From assembly GCA_017590115.1 (NCBI GenBank), contig JAGGNK010008448.1, positions 2,358,794 to 2,422,793 of the forward strand: DNA of 64,000 nt, written 5' to 3'. The notes beneath the pieces were generated by a model. The model saw only the letters and a list, made by a program, of their open reading frames with translations. It did not search any database and was not told the DNA's origin. This DNA is from Montifringilla adamsi. Its lineage: Eukaryota > Chordata > Aves > Passeriformes > Passeridae. Below, one piece after another: positions 1 to 55,822 of the stretch (positions are counted from its first letter, which is position 1; every line of letters begins with the position of its first letter). The translations under genes were made by a program, and so were the position numbers.

Positions 1-281
1 AAGGAGCAAAGGGCAGTTTGCAGCACAGTTATGCTGACAGTGTTTGTTCAAATGGATGTTGTGACTGTCTTGTCTGTGTTGTACTGAGTCAATTTACTAA
101 ATTCAGTTTTTCATTCTGCACTAAGTTACCGCATAATATGTCCAGCAAGGAGGTGGGGCAAAAGTACTGTATCAGGCATACTTCACACGCCTCTTAAAAT
201 AATGCTTTTGTGTTTTATGTTTGAGTAATTATGTGTTTATCATTTTAAGACAGGGTTTTTTCCTTGTTTTTACCTTGACAG

Positions 282-42951
<42,670 letters not shown>

Positions 42952-43580
42952 GGAAGAATTTTTCACCTCATCTTTTTAAATAGTGCTGAAATTTCGCCCC
43001 AGGCTGTGGACCAAAATCAGCAAAGCTCTCCATCCTTTGTATCTGCTTGTATTTAGAACGGTAAAATAGATAATTAAGACTTTCAATAAGGTTAGCCAAG
43101 GTTCAAGAGGTCATGGAAGGTGGTTTTTAAAAACAAGGAATAACCCACGACCCCCATTTTTTTTACTTCAGTGTTATCTATACATGGTAAAGTTCTGACG
43201 TTGATTTAAAGTGGATTTTTCATAAAAATCACTGAGAGGAGCTGCCTACTATTGATATCTCTGGTTTTTAACAGATACTTTCTTTTGAATATCTTTTTTG
43301 CTGGGCACACTTTGAAACTCTGTATATTAAATTAAAGGAAAGCTATCACTATTTACAATTACGTCTACCAAAGAAACATCATAGTGCAACCAAAGGGTCA
43401 TACATTGTTTCTAGTTCCAAAGTTTTCATCATCATGCTGCTTAAAATTCTTATTTGCCATGCTGTAGACTTGACAACACTATACACAGATCCTGACAAAT
43501 TCATAAACATAGAAATTAATTATGATTTTTTTTAGTATAATTACAAAATTTTAAATAAACTTATCCACAAGTAAAACCCA
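42952..43580 (+). other. MYOF: MYOF 3' untranslated region
   Basis: AT-rich sequence after the TGA with no continuing frame. The end is placed about 20 bases beyond the AATAAA at 43554; a longer form ending near 43745 is possible. The exact cleavage site is inferred. Confidence 0.7.
43554..43559 (+). promoter_or_regulatory. MYOF: Polyadenylation signal AATAAA
   Basis: Canonical hexamer about 600 bases after the stop codon in an A/T-rich context, first canonical signal downstream of the stop. Best candidate for the main MYOF mRNA end. Confidence 0.65.
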
Positions 43581-43722
43581 AGTTTCCAGTTTTCTTCAAC
43601 TATTACAAACTACAATTTATTAGGACTTGTGCTTAAGGTATTTTACTGTTATCTGCACAGTGAAGAATAAGGAAATACTTCTGCACAAAGTTCTTATTAA
43701 TTTATTCATTAGTTAGGAAATT

Positions 43723-43728
43723 AATAAA
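43723..43728 (+). promoter_or_regulatory. Second candidate polyadenylation signal AATAAA
   Basis: Canonical hexamer in ttaataaaga, 169 bases beyond the first. It could serve a longer 3'UTR form; nothing in the sequence decides between them. Confidence 0.35.
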
Positions 43729-43745
43729 GAAATCTATTGATTAGT

Positions 43746-46480
43746 TTCACTACACTCCTTGTATTTAGAGATGATCATGCATCAAAAACAGGAGGATACA
43801 TGACCTAGAATCAACCCTTGTTTGAAATCTGATCTGCACATGGGAAGTATCTCATTTTGCCTCAATCTCCTCTCCCAAGGCAGAGTAAAATATAATCTGC
43901 ACTAAAAATCAGGCTATAGTCTGTGATTCTATCTTACTTTTATGGAGGGCTGAAATCAGCATTTGGTGTGAGTGTCAATTTTTGACTGGATAAAAGGCTT
44001 CAGCTATCTTTAAAAAGATGCCAAAATAACTACAGAAATTAGTCTTTAAAAACTTCTATCATTGTATTTAGTGAGATATTTAACACTTTCTTATAACACA
44101 GTACTGTAAAATAATAAGCATGTACTTGTTGAGCAAAGTAAGTAACCTTATTCTGCTGGAGGAATTAGGTTAAAGGTCTAATATTAAATAGCTTCCATCA
44201 TGTGAAGTCCCAGTGGCTAGAGTGGAGCAAGCAGCAGTCACCCTGTCGAAAACATAACACCACGCTTAGTTTTTTGTTGTCAAGAAACTCTCAAGCATCT
44301 TGACCCTTGAATGAGAGCTTAGAGCTGGAACTAATCACTATCCAGATGGATTGTCTCTCCAATAATGATGAAATAGCACTCCAGAAATAACCAGCAATTT
44401 GCATGAGCTAATGTTTGATCATCCACTATTAAAATCTGTCTCAATCAATGCCATAAATCTGACAAACGGTAAAAATCACAGCAAATTTATTTTCATGCAA
44501 GACAAGAAAGTGTGCTACTTCTAAGGGTTGTAATTAGAAAGCATTTAACTTCAAAGGGTGTGGAGCAGAGATCCAAGCAAGCCTGTTCACAGAGCATTTG
44601 AAGAGTGGCAGGTACTGCCCTTCTGAGTGGAGTTCACCCTCTTCCAGATGCCTTTTTGTTCAAGCATGCATAGGCTTGATCGTTTCACTTCAATTAGGCA
44701 GTGCTATTAAAAACAAAACTGAAAAGTCTGAGAAGCCATTCCGGCTGCCAGCCTGCCCCAGTAACAAACAAAAGACAGCACATCTTCACAAGAAAGAAAA
44801 GGTGACCATTTATATTTACAGAGAGAGCTAGTCAAATCTGTAATCCCTGGTGCAGCTGCTGTGCATGACTCCAACATGCAACAGGTTTTTGTCTAGCTGG
44901 AACAGTTACCAAAGATTTAGCCCTGTGTTGGAACAATTTGGTGCTGCTCTCACCGTGCATCGACGACTGGGATGTTCACTTTGGCCAGTCCAGCTCTGAA
45001 CCACTCCAGTTACCAGCAGCTGAGCCAAATGGCCTGTGAGGCCACAGAAAAGAAGGCAGAATGTAGATGTTCCTGATACCACTCCTCCTTATTACAGGAA
45101 ATTACTTAATCCAGGGAATTCCTCCTCCTATGAGTTTGTTTTGCCAGCCAGCTGGAACAGCCAGGGAAAGGCTAAAGCTAAACTGAAAGTGCTTATAAGA
45201 AAAAATGGGTAACTAGCAGCAGGATGTCAGAGTCCTCCTGCCTCTGCCATCACACAGGTTCAGACGTTTTTGATGCACTCTTTGATGCACTCAGTATCCA
45301 AGCAGCATATCCAAGCATTCCCATCAATGCTTGCTGTAGTCGTCCCAAACCCTGACTACTGGAATGGGCTGTAAGGAAGTTAACAGCTACTGTCATGTAC
45401 TTTACAAAGAGCCATCGTGTAATTAAAGATAAAATATTTGGAGAAACTTGCACCTATACCAGCTCAATGTAAACAGGCAGTAAATTCAGGCACACTTACA
45501 AGCTGTTCTTGCATTTCTTTAAACAACCACAAGATGACATCCCAAGTCTCGTGTGCTCACAAAGGCCTTCCCATACTTCTGTTTTATTCCTACCCTAAAT
45601 ACATTCCACATATGGAGATGAACAAGATACATTTAGTAATCAAGGGAAAACAGTCCCATTAAGTCCATTGCTTCTGTATTCGAAAAACGCAGCTGTAAGC
45701 ACATTTGAGACCTACCTATTACATACAAAGTGACTCCAAGCCTGGTCCTTACTGACCTCTATATTGTTGTATCCACTCCCTGTCAACTCCCAAGCAGTAC
45801 TAAAGTGTGAAATGGTAGCATTCAGTGCTGCATCTTGTGTCAATTTACTAGCTCAGCTTGTAAATACCATACAGCTTTTTACACAGTACTTGCCATTGCT
45901 CAGAGCTGCCACGTCATGTTCACAGGCAGGGACATGAATTAGAAAGACAATTCTTTAATGGAAAACTATCAACTTCTTTAAAAATTCATGTGTGAAAAAA
46001 ATTACACATTTTATCTGTCAAGTCTGACCATGCTCTGACCACAAAGTTACCCTTTGAAAAATTTATTTCCCTTGTAATCTTTACTGTGGCTAAGAGATTG
46101 CATTCACTGACAAGTGCAAGATGAGAAACACTGTAGGGAAAAAACACTTTGCTGAAGCCTGCAGGATATATTGCAGGTGCTGAAAAAAGACTCCAAAGAC
46201 AGTTCTGTTCCTTTCCCAGACCTACAAGGAGTCAGAACTTGGAGTAGAAAGCACCGGGCTTTGAGAACACGGCAGCAGGTACCAAACACCCGAAATGAGC
46301 AGTGGGACCCTGGAGTGCCTGCACAGAAGGGAGTGGTGCTCGCTGCATTTCGGAGAGCTACCCAGAAGTGGTCAGTGAGCAACAATGAGCCTGCAGCGTG
46401 TCTCACACAGCACCGGGCTGAGGAGGGTGCCAGCATGCACTTGGGGTCTGCAGACCAAACCCTTCCTCTCCACTGCTTTG
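43746..46480. other. Intergenic, nothing recognised
   Basis: Downstream flank of MYOF. Only short, non-overlapping chance frames on both strands; no RNA gene or repeat family identified. Confidence 0.55.
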
Positions 46481-46655
46481 TGCTGCAGTGGTGCTGCAGC
46501 GGTGCTGGGCAGTAACCGCAGCGCAGTGCAGCAGTGACTGCAGCACAGTGCAGTGCAGCACGGCTGGGCAGTGACCACAGCACAGTGCAGCAATACTGGG
46601 CAGTGGTGCTGGGCAGTGACCGCAGCACGGTGCAGCAGTGACCGCAGCCCAGCAC
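46481..46655. repeat. GC-rich minisatellite, ~30-base unit
   Basis: About five or six imperfect copies of a unit like ggctgggcagtgaccacag followed by cacagtgcagca. It is stop-free in several minus frames, which produces a 277-codon open frame at 46104-46937. Confidence 0.85.
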
Positions 46656-49600
46656 ACTCAGCCAGGCACCAGATTCAGGTTTAAACCTTTCAAGCAGAGA
46701 AGTGAACCGAACCTTCGCTTGCACTCTCCTGTGTAACTCTCCTGTGTCACTGTTAAGCAAATTCGGTAAAAGAGAAGCAGACACACTGGGCACCACCTTC
46801 CAGGAGCAATTGTGGGCAGGCAGTAGCACAGACAGTTGTATGAGTGAACCTGTCAGCCCAGGCCTTTGGAGATACTGAAGCTTTTGGCCATGATGCAGGT
46901 TCAGTGCCAAGCTGGTTGGCTGTAAAAACATACACATACTTCCAGACAGGAAAAGGTGCAGAACCAGGAGAGACTGGAGAGTTTATATAAACCTGAAGTG
47001 CTGTTAGGCAGTAATGGAACAGTTACAGATTTGCACCTAAGCACCTGAACTCACAGTAGTGCCTCTTCACGCAGCTGTGTGTCTGTTGGGTCGTGTCACT
47101 GCTCTCTATAAAACAGCAGTTAGGAAAATTAATGGATCTGGATGCATCATCAAACAGGAAACAATTAATAAACCCAGGATATGTTAACAGTGTTCTATCA
47201 ATCATAATCCTCTTATGTTCAAACCCTGTATTTTATTTTGCCACAGGTCTCAAAAAAAGGCACATTATAAATGAATATAAAGATCCAAATATGGATAATG
47301 AAAAGAATCAAACACAAGCAAGTAGGGTAAGGCTTCCTGTACAAGAAAAGCTTGAGACATCAGCACTAGCCTGGAAAGTGGCAGAGCAACAAGAAAATAA
47401 CAAGTGTCTAAAGTAGGCACTTTAGCGAGGTAGAGGACATAAATCAGATGCATTTCTTCAGGGACTATATTAAAAACATGCACATGCACACATGAAGACT
47501 CCTTCTCCCGTCTCTCCAAACCTTCAAACTAAATGCCAAACAATTGACAAAATATTAAAGGAGACGTTTTAGTGCAGATTTTACATGACTGTTGGAACAT
47601 ACTGGCAGAGCATATAATTTAGTTTAATAAGAACAGAGAAAGCCTGCAATGCCTCCCTGCATTGACATATTAGGACAACATTATGAAATAAGCAAGCTCT
47701 GATACTTCACTACGTCCCATCCTCACTGGAATCCCCAGAACAGTATTCCACTCTAGGATAGATAGCACTGTGCTTCTGAGAGGAGGATTATGCACCCACA
47801 GCTGTGAAAGATGTCCTTCTCTGTTGAATTCCCAAGTTTTCTAGCCTTAACTGCATACTGCTTACTATTCAGGTTATCAGAGCAAATATCATAAAGACTG
47901 ATCATGGGCCAGCCTCAGTCACCATTCCAGTTGGGCCATGGCTTCACAATGCATTGGCACTGGTGGCATGACTAACTTCAGGTATTTATTCCCATTCACT
48001 ACCATGCTTTTGACTAACAAAATCAAAACAAAAAGAAACTACCAACCTTCGTACACCCTTTCTGAGTTTTTGTTTAATGTGAGACAATCCTCTTATTTGC
48101 TTCCAGCCATAGTACTATGATGTGTTGAAAGAAATCATGGGTTATGGCCTTGAGAAGGATCTCTTAAGCTGATGTAGTCATCAAACAAAATATTCTCAAA
48201 CTGAGTAGTCAGCAAGTTCCTTTGCCACAAGACTCCATTTCAGGACTGCAGGCAAACTCAGGGAGACAAGAATACATCAGCAGCACAGAAGAGACCCTCA
48301 GAAGAATTTATTTGCTCACAGGACAGCAAATATAATAAAGAAAATAAAACTAAATAAAATATAAAGTTAAGATAACAAAAACCTACTTAGCCACCAGCTT
48401 ACATAAGTACCAAAAAGGAGGATGGACACTGAAAAGAGGACAACTTGGCAGTTGAGATAGAGAACGCATAAGAAGGCCAAGGCTTACCCTAAATGTAAAA
48501 GGCACATTAACATGCACTAAAACAATGAAGGCTCCAGTTAGCAGCAAAGCATTAGACATCATCTACCTTGGAGAAGAGCACCAGGCTCCTACAGCAAACT
48601 ACTGATTTTTTAACACTCCTTTCCCTATTTTCAAGGGAAGAAAGGTTCCAGAAGTATTTTTTATATGACTCTGCTCTTTTACTCCCAGAAACACGAAGCC
48701 TTTGTTTTAACTGAGATAACTCCCTGGCTGAGATCTGCTAGCACAGTTAATTAGCACCTTCACTCCAGCCCCAACACCTCCTGTGCAGTCACACAGCAGC
48801 CTCCAAAGGCAACTCCAGCTCAGAGCCTCAGCACCTCTGGGACCAGCCATGAGCAGGAGCCCTGACACTCCCTTGCCTGGCAGAGGAGATCCACTTCAGT
48901 AGGCTGCTTTCAAAGCTGAAGAGTTCCTGGTTTGGCGTAGGAGGCAATTCAACTTTTAAAACTAATCCCGTCCATGTCAGAGCAGTCTAGCCCCAAATCT
49001 ACACATTTTTGTACCTGCATGCATTATGTATGATTAACTGCTACTGTTAGAATATTAAGTTTTAAAAAGAAAAAAACCCCAAACCCCAGAGACAATTTAT
49101 GCAAGAAAGACAGGAACTGGAACACCTAGCAAGATCTTCTTCTGGTGTTGCCATACAGGGACTTTGTTACAGAGTATTTATTCCAAGTTTTTGTTATTTC
49201 TTGCCTTGAAATATCCTGAAACAAAATAGGATAGTCCCACTGTGCTGTGAGTTTAAACACACACACACACAAAGTAGACAGGTAAAAGCACTAAAAGCAA
49301 TCGTTCTGAGAAAGGATTTACTTTTACTTCACTTGCACAAGTATATGTGGGTGTGTTTTTAAATAGAAAAAAGATGTCATCTTGCTCTGATCCATGCTGT
49401 GCCAACTTAAACCCTGCCAATGCATCTGAATAGTCAAACAAACGTCTGTCCCTCCCCAAACATCCACCATTCACATTAAATAAAACACATAACAATAGAG
49501 GGAAAATGGACCTGAAAAGAGCTTATTTCCAAATGCAAAGGTCTAACCTGAGGATAGCTATTTTCATGCAAATCTCGATTCTTCTTGCTCATATACATGA

Positions 49601-50101
49601 ACCCAGAATTATCTGTTCAGTTAACATTCTTAGCTTCTCTTATGCAATTAACAGGGAGGAGAAAATTAAAGGAAAAGGGAATGGAAATCCCCCAAAGCAA
49701 TGAAAGAGAACCTTAGCTCTGGTGCTCCCGACTAGCAAAAGACCCTGGAAACAAACTACGCTCAGGGCAATAAGGAGGGGAGAAAATGCATTGAACCCTC
49801 AAATCTCTCCTGCACAGCAAAAGCCAGGCCAGCCTGCCACATCCTGGGAGAGTCCTGCTGTCAGCACCAGGTTAGTGACTGATCTGCTCCCAGTCCCTTT
49901 TGGAGCGTGGGGGAAATGCCTTCAATTCAGCCAGCCTCCAAGTCAGTCTTACCTTAGCAAAGGTCAGGCAGTACAGATGCTGATGCACCACTGAAACACC
50001 TTCCCACTGCAGTTCTTCAGCATGTGGCCACCTGCTCCGTGAAACTTCCATTCTATTATACATACCCACTGCAGCATGCCACTACTGGCTCAAAAGCTGA
50101 G
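46656..50101. other. Intergenic, nothing recognised
   Basis: No supportable gene. Only a short CA repeat at 49256-49271 stands out. Confidence 0.5.
49256..49271. repeat. (CA)8 dinucleotide repeat
   Basis: Seven to eight uninterrupted CA units. Confidence 0.85.
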
Positions 50102-50123
50102 TTTCCAGTTTGGAAACTGGAAA
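50102..50123. repeat. Perfect 10-base hairpin
   Basis: tttccagttt and aaactggaaa separated by GG. It lies 20 bases before the first of two long T runs. Confidence 0.85.
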
Positions 50124-50142
50124 TACCAAATTTCACCTCAGA

Positions 50143-50178
<36 letters not shown>

Positions 50179-50202
50179 TCAAATTTTTTTTTTTTTTTTT
50201 TT
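50143..50202. repeat. Paired T runs (T26 and T19)
   Basis: Two T tracts separated by aaatttaaattcaaa. On the minus strand they read as two A tracts, as would a composite retroposon tail, but no element body is recognised beside them. Confidence 0.85.
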
Positions 50203-53200
50203 AATCGGAGTAAAGAAAAAAAAAATTATTCCTCGTCTGTAAGAACATACACTTTTCGGTTTTGTCTTGAACAGCAGTTCCAGTGAAAAGCAGGAGAAAG
50301 CTACCAGAATTGCCTGTGGTAACAGCAGTGACACCTAACCAAGCTCAGGGCAATGCTGGAGCTGTGACAAGCTCTCAGAGATACAAGCCAGGCTGTAACA
50401 GACCCTGTATCTGTATAATGAACAGCACCTCAACTGAAATGTCAAGATCAATCAACTTCTTTTTGTGCATAACAAAGTTACTTAATTTTACCCCACTTGT
50501 ATTTCTTAGTTCCTTTAGGTAAGTACATGCCTCTGCAAGATATATGTCTGACAAAGATGACAATTTTAAATTGATTTTAAAGCAAAATGGTGAATTTCAA
50601 ACAAAACTCAATTCTAAACTCATTTGTCTTACCTCATAATGCAAAATTACCCCATTAAAATAAATTATTTGGCATAGGACAGAATCACTAAGCAGCTGAA
50701 GGAAGGATGCATGGTTTAGAGAGGACTTGAGGAAAAGGAAGAATTTTACTAACAAGCATTTGTAAGAAGAACTTTCATAAACAATGTTGCCCTTATGCTA
50801 CCAGAGAAAATAAAATGAAATCGGCATTTGTAAAAAGTGTTATTAATTTCCTCTTTTTTTTCCCATTTATTTCACAGAACAAAATTTCTAACTACACATA
50901 AAGCTAGACAGAAAAGGTCTAAGGAGGACATCATTACTCCTAAGGATGTTAAGGGCAGGCACAGTCAGGGTAAGAGGAGTTAGCAGGTCCCACACCCCGC
51001 AGAGAAAACACCACAGTGGAAGAATGACCTGACCAGGTCCCCTCATGACCAGGCTTGTCTCAGCACCTCTGTTAATCCACAGAGCCTCCACTTCCCTACA
51101 CAGTCTTTGAACAACAGTTCTTTTGCATTGAATGCAGAGAATAACAGTGATAGCATGATGTATACCCGCTGAGAACAAAGAGTGCATGGCTAAATTTAAT
51201 CAGCATTTCTCCAAATGTGTCAAATAATCCTGTGCTTTCATTGTGTAAACCATCTACAGAAAGCAGCGCTACACCAGGTAAGGAATTTCTTAAATGTGTT
51301 TCAAAGTTATCAGTAGATGTTACCTTTACTGTGCTAGCTGATGTTTACAACAAGCAAGGTTACCTCAAACTCTGTGTGCTCCAGTTCACTTACCTACAGG
51401 AATTCTTTCTTTACTTCTCTGTCCTCTGACATGAAGACTGGAAGGTCACCTTCATAATAAAGGACAGCTAAATCCACATTCTTGTGTAATATCTCTCAAA
51501 AGTTATAAAACCTAAATTGTGAACTTTACTCAAATTTTTCAGGAAATAATTTTGTCCCACACAACCCAAAGCCAGTGAAATTTTAGGGACCTTCTTTTAC
51601 AATGGATTACCTTGCCTCCTGAAAATTTGCAACAGAAGAGCTAAACCATCTTCTTTAGTTCTCCTAGGTAGGCATCTGTTGAGTTTGGAAAGGGACTTTT
51701 CATCAATTCAGAATTCTGCTTCTGAAAGGCCTGAAAGAACTCTCAGGATCCTTTTGGTTTTGTTCTAAGCTCAAACCCACAGAAAGACTGTCCCAATACC
51801 AAACTGATATTTAAGTATTTTAGCTTTTTGTCTCCAGGGCTCCATCTGCAAGCCCAGTTCCTTTAGTCTGGAAGAATGGATCACTGTACCCATTATTATC
51901 AGTCATGTGTTCTCTTATCACCCACCTACCTCAAGATAAAACCTTGCTGTTTAAAATGCAATCAGCATCCTTGTTTGAGCCCAGCCTGCGTGCGCTATAA
52001 AGGGTCTAAACTCTAATTAGTGCCAAAAGCAGTTTTATACTTTCAAGTACTTATGGCACATAAGCAAGTGCTCATCTCTGGAGATGGAACATTCAGACTG
52101 GATTCATCACCTCCTACCTCTCTTCAGTAAAATTAGTCTGCAGCCTCACCCCGAGCGTGTCAGGCACAGCTCGTGATGCCTCACTAAGCACCCTGGGAAA
52201 TTCTCATCAACAGTTGTCTATGGCAAGCAAAGGCTCATCTGCTAATTTTGTTCCTTCTACACAAACCTTATCTATGATTTCTGTTCCACAGGATCCACCC
52301 TGCACTCTCTGGATTTTAGAAAGCTAACAGTCATTCCATTTTGCCATGAAAGGAAGGCATCTTTGTTAGATTGTGCAAAGTGCTTTGCTAACAGGTAACT
52401 GTGGGCTTGATCTCACTGTCAGTGGAAATGGGTAAGACCCTCCTAGACAGCATCAATAAATAGTTTGATACGTGTATTTTAAAACAGTATTTCCAGACAC
52501 TAAGAGCCCTATACTATATATAAATATATTGTGCTTAAAAATTCTATTATATGTATTTCAAGGGAAAGAAATTCAACTGCAGCAAATATACTAAATGTAT
52601 ACTGAGGTGCATATACTAAAATGTTTCTGAGGTGCAAATAACTCATCCCCGGTTCTTTCAGAAACTGCAAACAAGTAATTAGCCCTTCTGAACTCCAGAG
52701 TCTGTAGCCTGTAGCTAATGTGATGTTACTAATGCATTTATAAACATCAGGCTCCAAAGCCAACACTGAGATATTCCATCATAATTTAGATCTCTCATTA
52801 ACTTCACCACCCTGACCAACATGCTGTCACTGGCAGAGTGTTTGACAGTTTACATTACCTGCAGACATGAGTTCATGTCAATTCAATTAAGAAAGATTAA
52901 TTCCAGAACTGACAATGCATAAATATTTTTAAATTACACCTGGCCTTGTTGGCACTGCTTATTCCAAGACTGACTTTAGAAAAGGGAACGTGTCTTTAGC
53001 CTCCTGGGCAGAAAGGAAAACTCAAAACAAGGTGAAAGAAAGAATTTATTATGAATTCAGTATTCAATCATCCCCCCAATAATTAAACAAGCTTATCTCT
53101 CACTGTCTGATACAGAACGAAAGGAAACAGGAAAGATTCGATGCAAACAGGCACTGCCAGAAAATTGTCAGCGACATCTCTGTGATGATCATTTGCTGAC

Positions 53201-54340
53201 TGGTATAAATCTAATTTGTGTACATCACTGCTTTGGAAGGCATTTAGATACCATGGTGATAGACACCATATGAGAATGTAGATAGATAATATTTGACATT
53301 TATCTTCACGAACAAAGATCTGGGTAACTCCCCACTGATTGCACTTCTGATGAGTGAAGATAAATGTCACATCAGACTAAGCCATCCAGCATTCTAGTGA
53401 AACACTCTTACTCTTGGCTCTGATGTGTAAAAATATCCAGCTTCAGTGCATGTGAACAGGTTTAATTAGGTAAGCATGAAGCACACAATGATAAAATTAT
53501 TGGCTCACCATTATCAAACTGGTCACAATCCCTAGTAGCCAAATTTATTAAATTCTCGTCCAAGGTTTAATCTACTAGAAGAAGCTTTCTTTGAGATTTC
53601 AATGTAACAATTGCACAGCCATTGCCTGAAAAGCGCACTTTAAGAAGAAAAACTCTCCTGCTCTAGTCAAATCTGTGCCATACCCAAACAAACAAACCAT
53701 TGAGAAAGCAAGCAGTCCCTCATGAGCATCACGAGGATCCTGCTTTAGGGAGCAGAGCCTTGTCCTTGTACTGAATTATGCTGAACCATGCAGACACACC
53801 AACTCCAGCGCTATTCACACTGGCTGATGCTAGACAAGGCAGATGTCCTTAGTGCAACAGGAGTGGGAATCTCTACTAAAACATTAACTGGGAGCACAAT
53901 GGGGAGCATTCAGACGGCAATGGGAAAGGCAGGGAGAGGTAACACACTTTCACTATTTATAACCTGATGGCTCTTGCAATAGACTATTTTTTGTCCTCTT
54001 GAGTGAGCTTGGTATTAGGATTAAATGAGATGGAAGTAGTCATGGAATCCAGAGCTACCTGACATAAGCATTCAAAATTTTAATGCTTTGACATGACTTT
54101 TCTAATTTTTCTGTACCCACAGGTTGAAAAGCTGAATTGAGTGGCTTGCAAGGTTCCTTAAACTCATCAAATTCAAGTACTTCTGTACTAGCCAACATGA
54201 GGCAGCATAAAAAATAGATAAATATAGCAGGAGAAACAAATCCAGAAAATAATAATGTTTTCAAATCCTTTCTAAGGTACAGGTTTGAGTAGATATTAAA
54301 AGACTGAACCAAGTATGTAAAAGTGGTGCTCTCATGGTGG
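50203..54340. other. Intergenic, nothing recognised
   Basis: No supportable gene or element. A TATAAA-like string at 51997-52002 in a locally GC-richer context is the only core-promoter-like word noted. Confidence 0.5.
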
Positions 54341-54415
54341 TTTTGTTTTTGTTGTTTTTTTTTGGTTTTTTTTTTTTTTTTTTTTTGTATTTTTTAGTAT
54401 TTTGTTTAATTTTCA
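54341..54415. repeat. T-rich (GTTT)n tract
   Basis: Irregular T runs broken by single G or GG, including about 21 consecutive T near 54366-54386. Confidence 0.85.
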
Positions 54416-55673
54416 AATCCTGGATTGTATTTGTGAGGGTATTACTTGTTCAACATTTCTGTTATCACAAGTTATAAAAACAACAGATTTCCAGATTCTG
54501 TCATCAACTTATGGGAGAACTCTAGGTTTTAGTTAGAATTATAATTTTTCCAAAAGCTGATGATTTTTAGAATGTGCCAGGAGAAACAAAATGTTTCAGA
54601 GGCTAAACCTTTTTTAAACCCCTTCAAAATTAAAAGACAGAAATGCCAAAATGCAAGCAAATTAAAAAATCCCAAAGTATTTTCATGTATTCAACTTCAC
54701 CCTCCCCCCCTGCCCAAAACCTAACACAACTGGGGAGGGGGGGAGAAGAGCAGTTCATATAGGGGGTCTTTTTATGAACCAGAAATGCTTCAGGGTGTCT
54801 GGAAAACAACATATATAGACACATATTACTGTTCTCACTTATCCAATCAAGCTTTGCTATCACATACTACATCTGACCTGGTCACCGCACACATCAAAGC
54901 TTTTTCACCAGACTCTGTTATCCTGTCTGACAAAGGCACCCACCTGTGGGCTTCCTGTTTGTGAGGAACATAGATTTGGCCTTTTGAGCACTAAAATTCA
55001 TTAATCTTAGCAAAGCAGAGAGAGTTACAGCTGAATACAATTTCTTTAGAGGGCTTTCATTTGAGCAAGATTTAATTAATTTGTATTCTTAATTCCAGAA
55101 ATGCGCTGAAGAAACCTAGAGTTACTTAAATTCTGTGAAAATAAATTTGAAAACAAAATCACCCAAGCTAATAAGCACTGCCAAGTTTAGAAATATGTAG
55201 CTGTATTAGGGAAGAAAAACAGAATGAAAACCACCACTGTGATACTAGGAAATACTGTCCTTCCATGGAAACAACATTTCTGTGTGGAGTAAAAAAGACA
55301 GCCATGAACTGCACTGAATCCACAGAGGGGAATGTTTCAGCTGCATGGAAGTTATTAGCCCAGGAATCACACTCTAGAAAAACAAATGACAATTTCTGTG
55401 AGAATTTCTGGTTCAGACACAGATAAATTTGTATTCTTTCATCTGCTCTCCTAGGTTAACACAACAATTACTTCAAAATCAGCACTAAATTAAGTTGAAT
55501 TTCAAATCTCTCTAAATAACCAATTTGTAAACTAACTGTTGCTGTTTTCTCTAATATCAGCTTTGGAGGGGATGAGTTTCAGATTGAATAAAATTTTGAT
55601 AATATTATGAATAAATCTTTTGCCTTGCTTGTATTTTCTTTTAATTTTAACTAGAGCACCTTATTTTTCTTTC

Positions 55674-55693
55674 TTTTTTTTTTTTTTTTTTTT
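55674..55693. repeat. T20 run
   Basis: Uninterrupted T tract, third long T-rich tract on the + strand within 5.6 kb. Confidence 0.85.
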
Positions 55694-55822
55694 AAGTCAC
55701 CATTTTTTAAAACAAACCACCTCCAGTGGAAGGACAATAACCTTGGGAGACAATGTACAAACAACTGAGGCCACTTTTAGGAGGGAGTCAGAAGAACTAT
55801 TAAAATAACACTTTTTTTTTTT

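Noticed and set aside
43098..43114. Possible nuclear-receptor direct repeat (ggttca ag aggtca) in the MYOF 3'UTR
   Set aside because: Two half-sites with two-base spacing can occur by chance at this scale, and a 3'UTR position gives no support.
51997..52002. TATAAA in a GC-richer context, considered as a core promoter
   Set aside because: A six-base word in AT-rich DNA is expected often; no gene follows on either strand.
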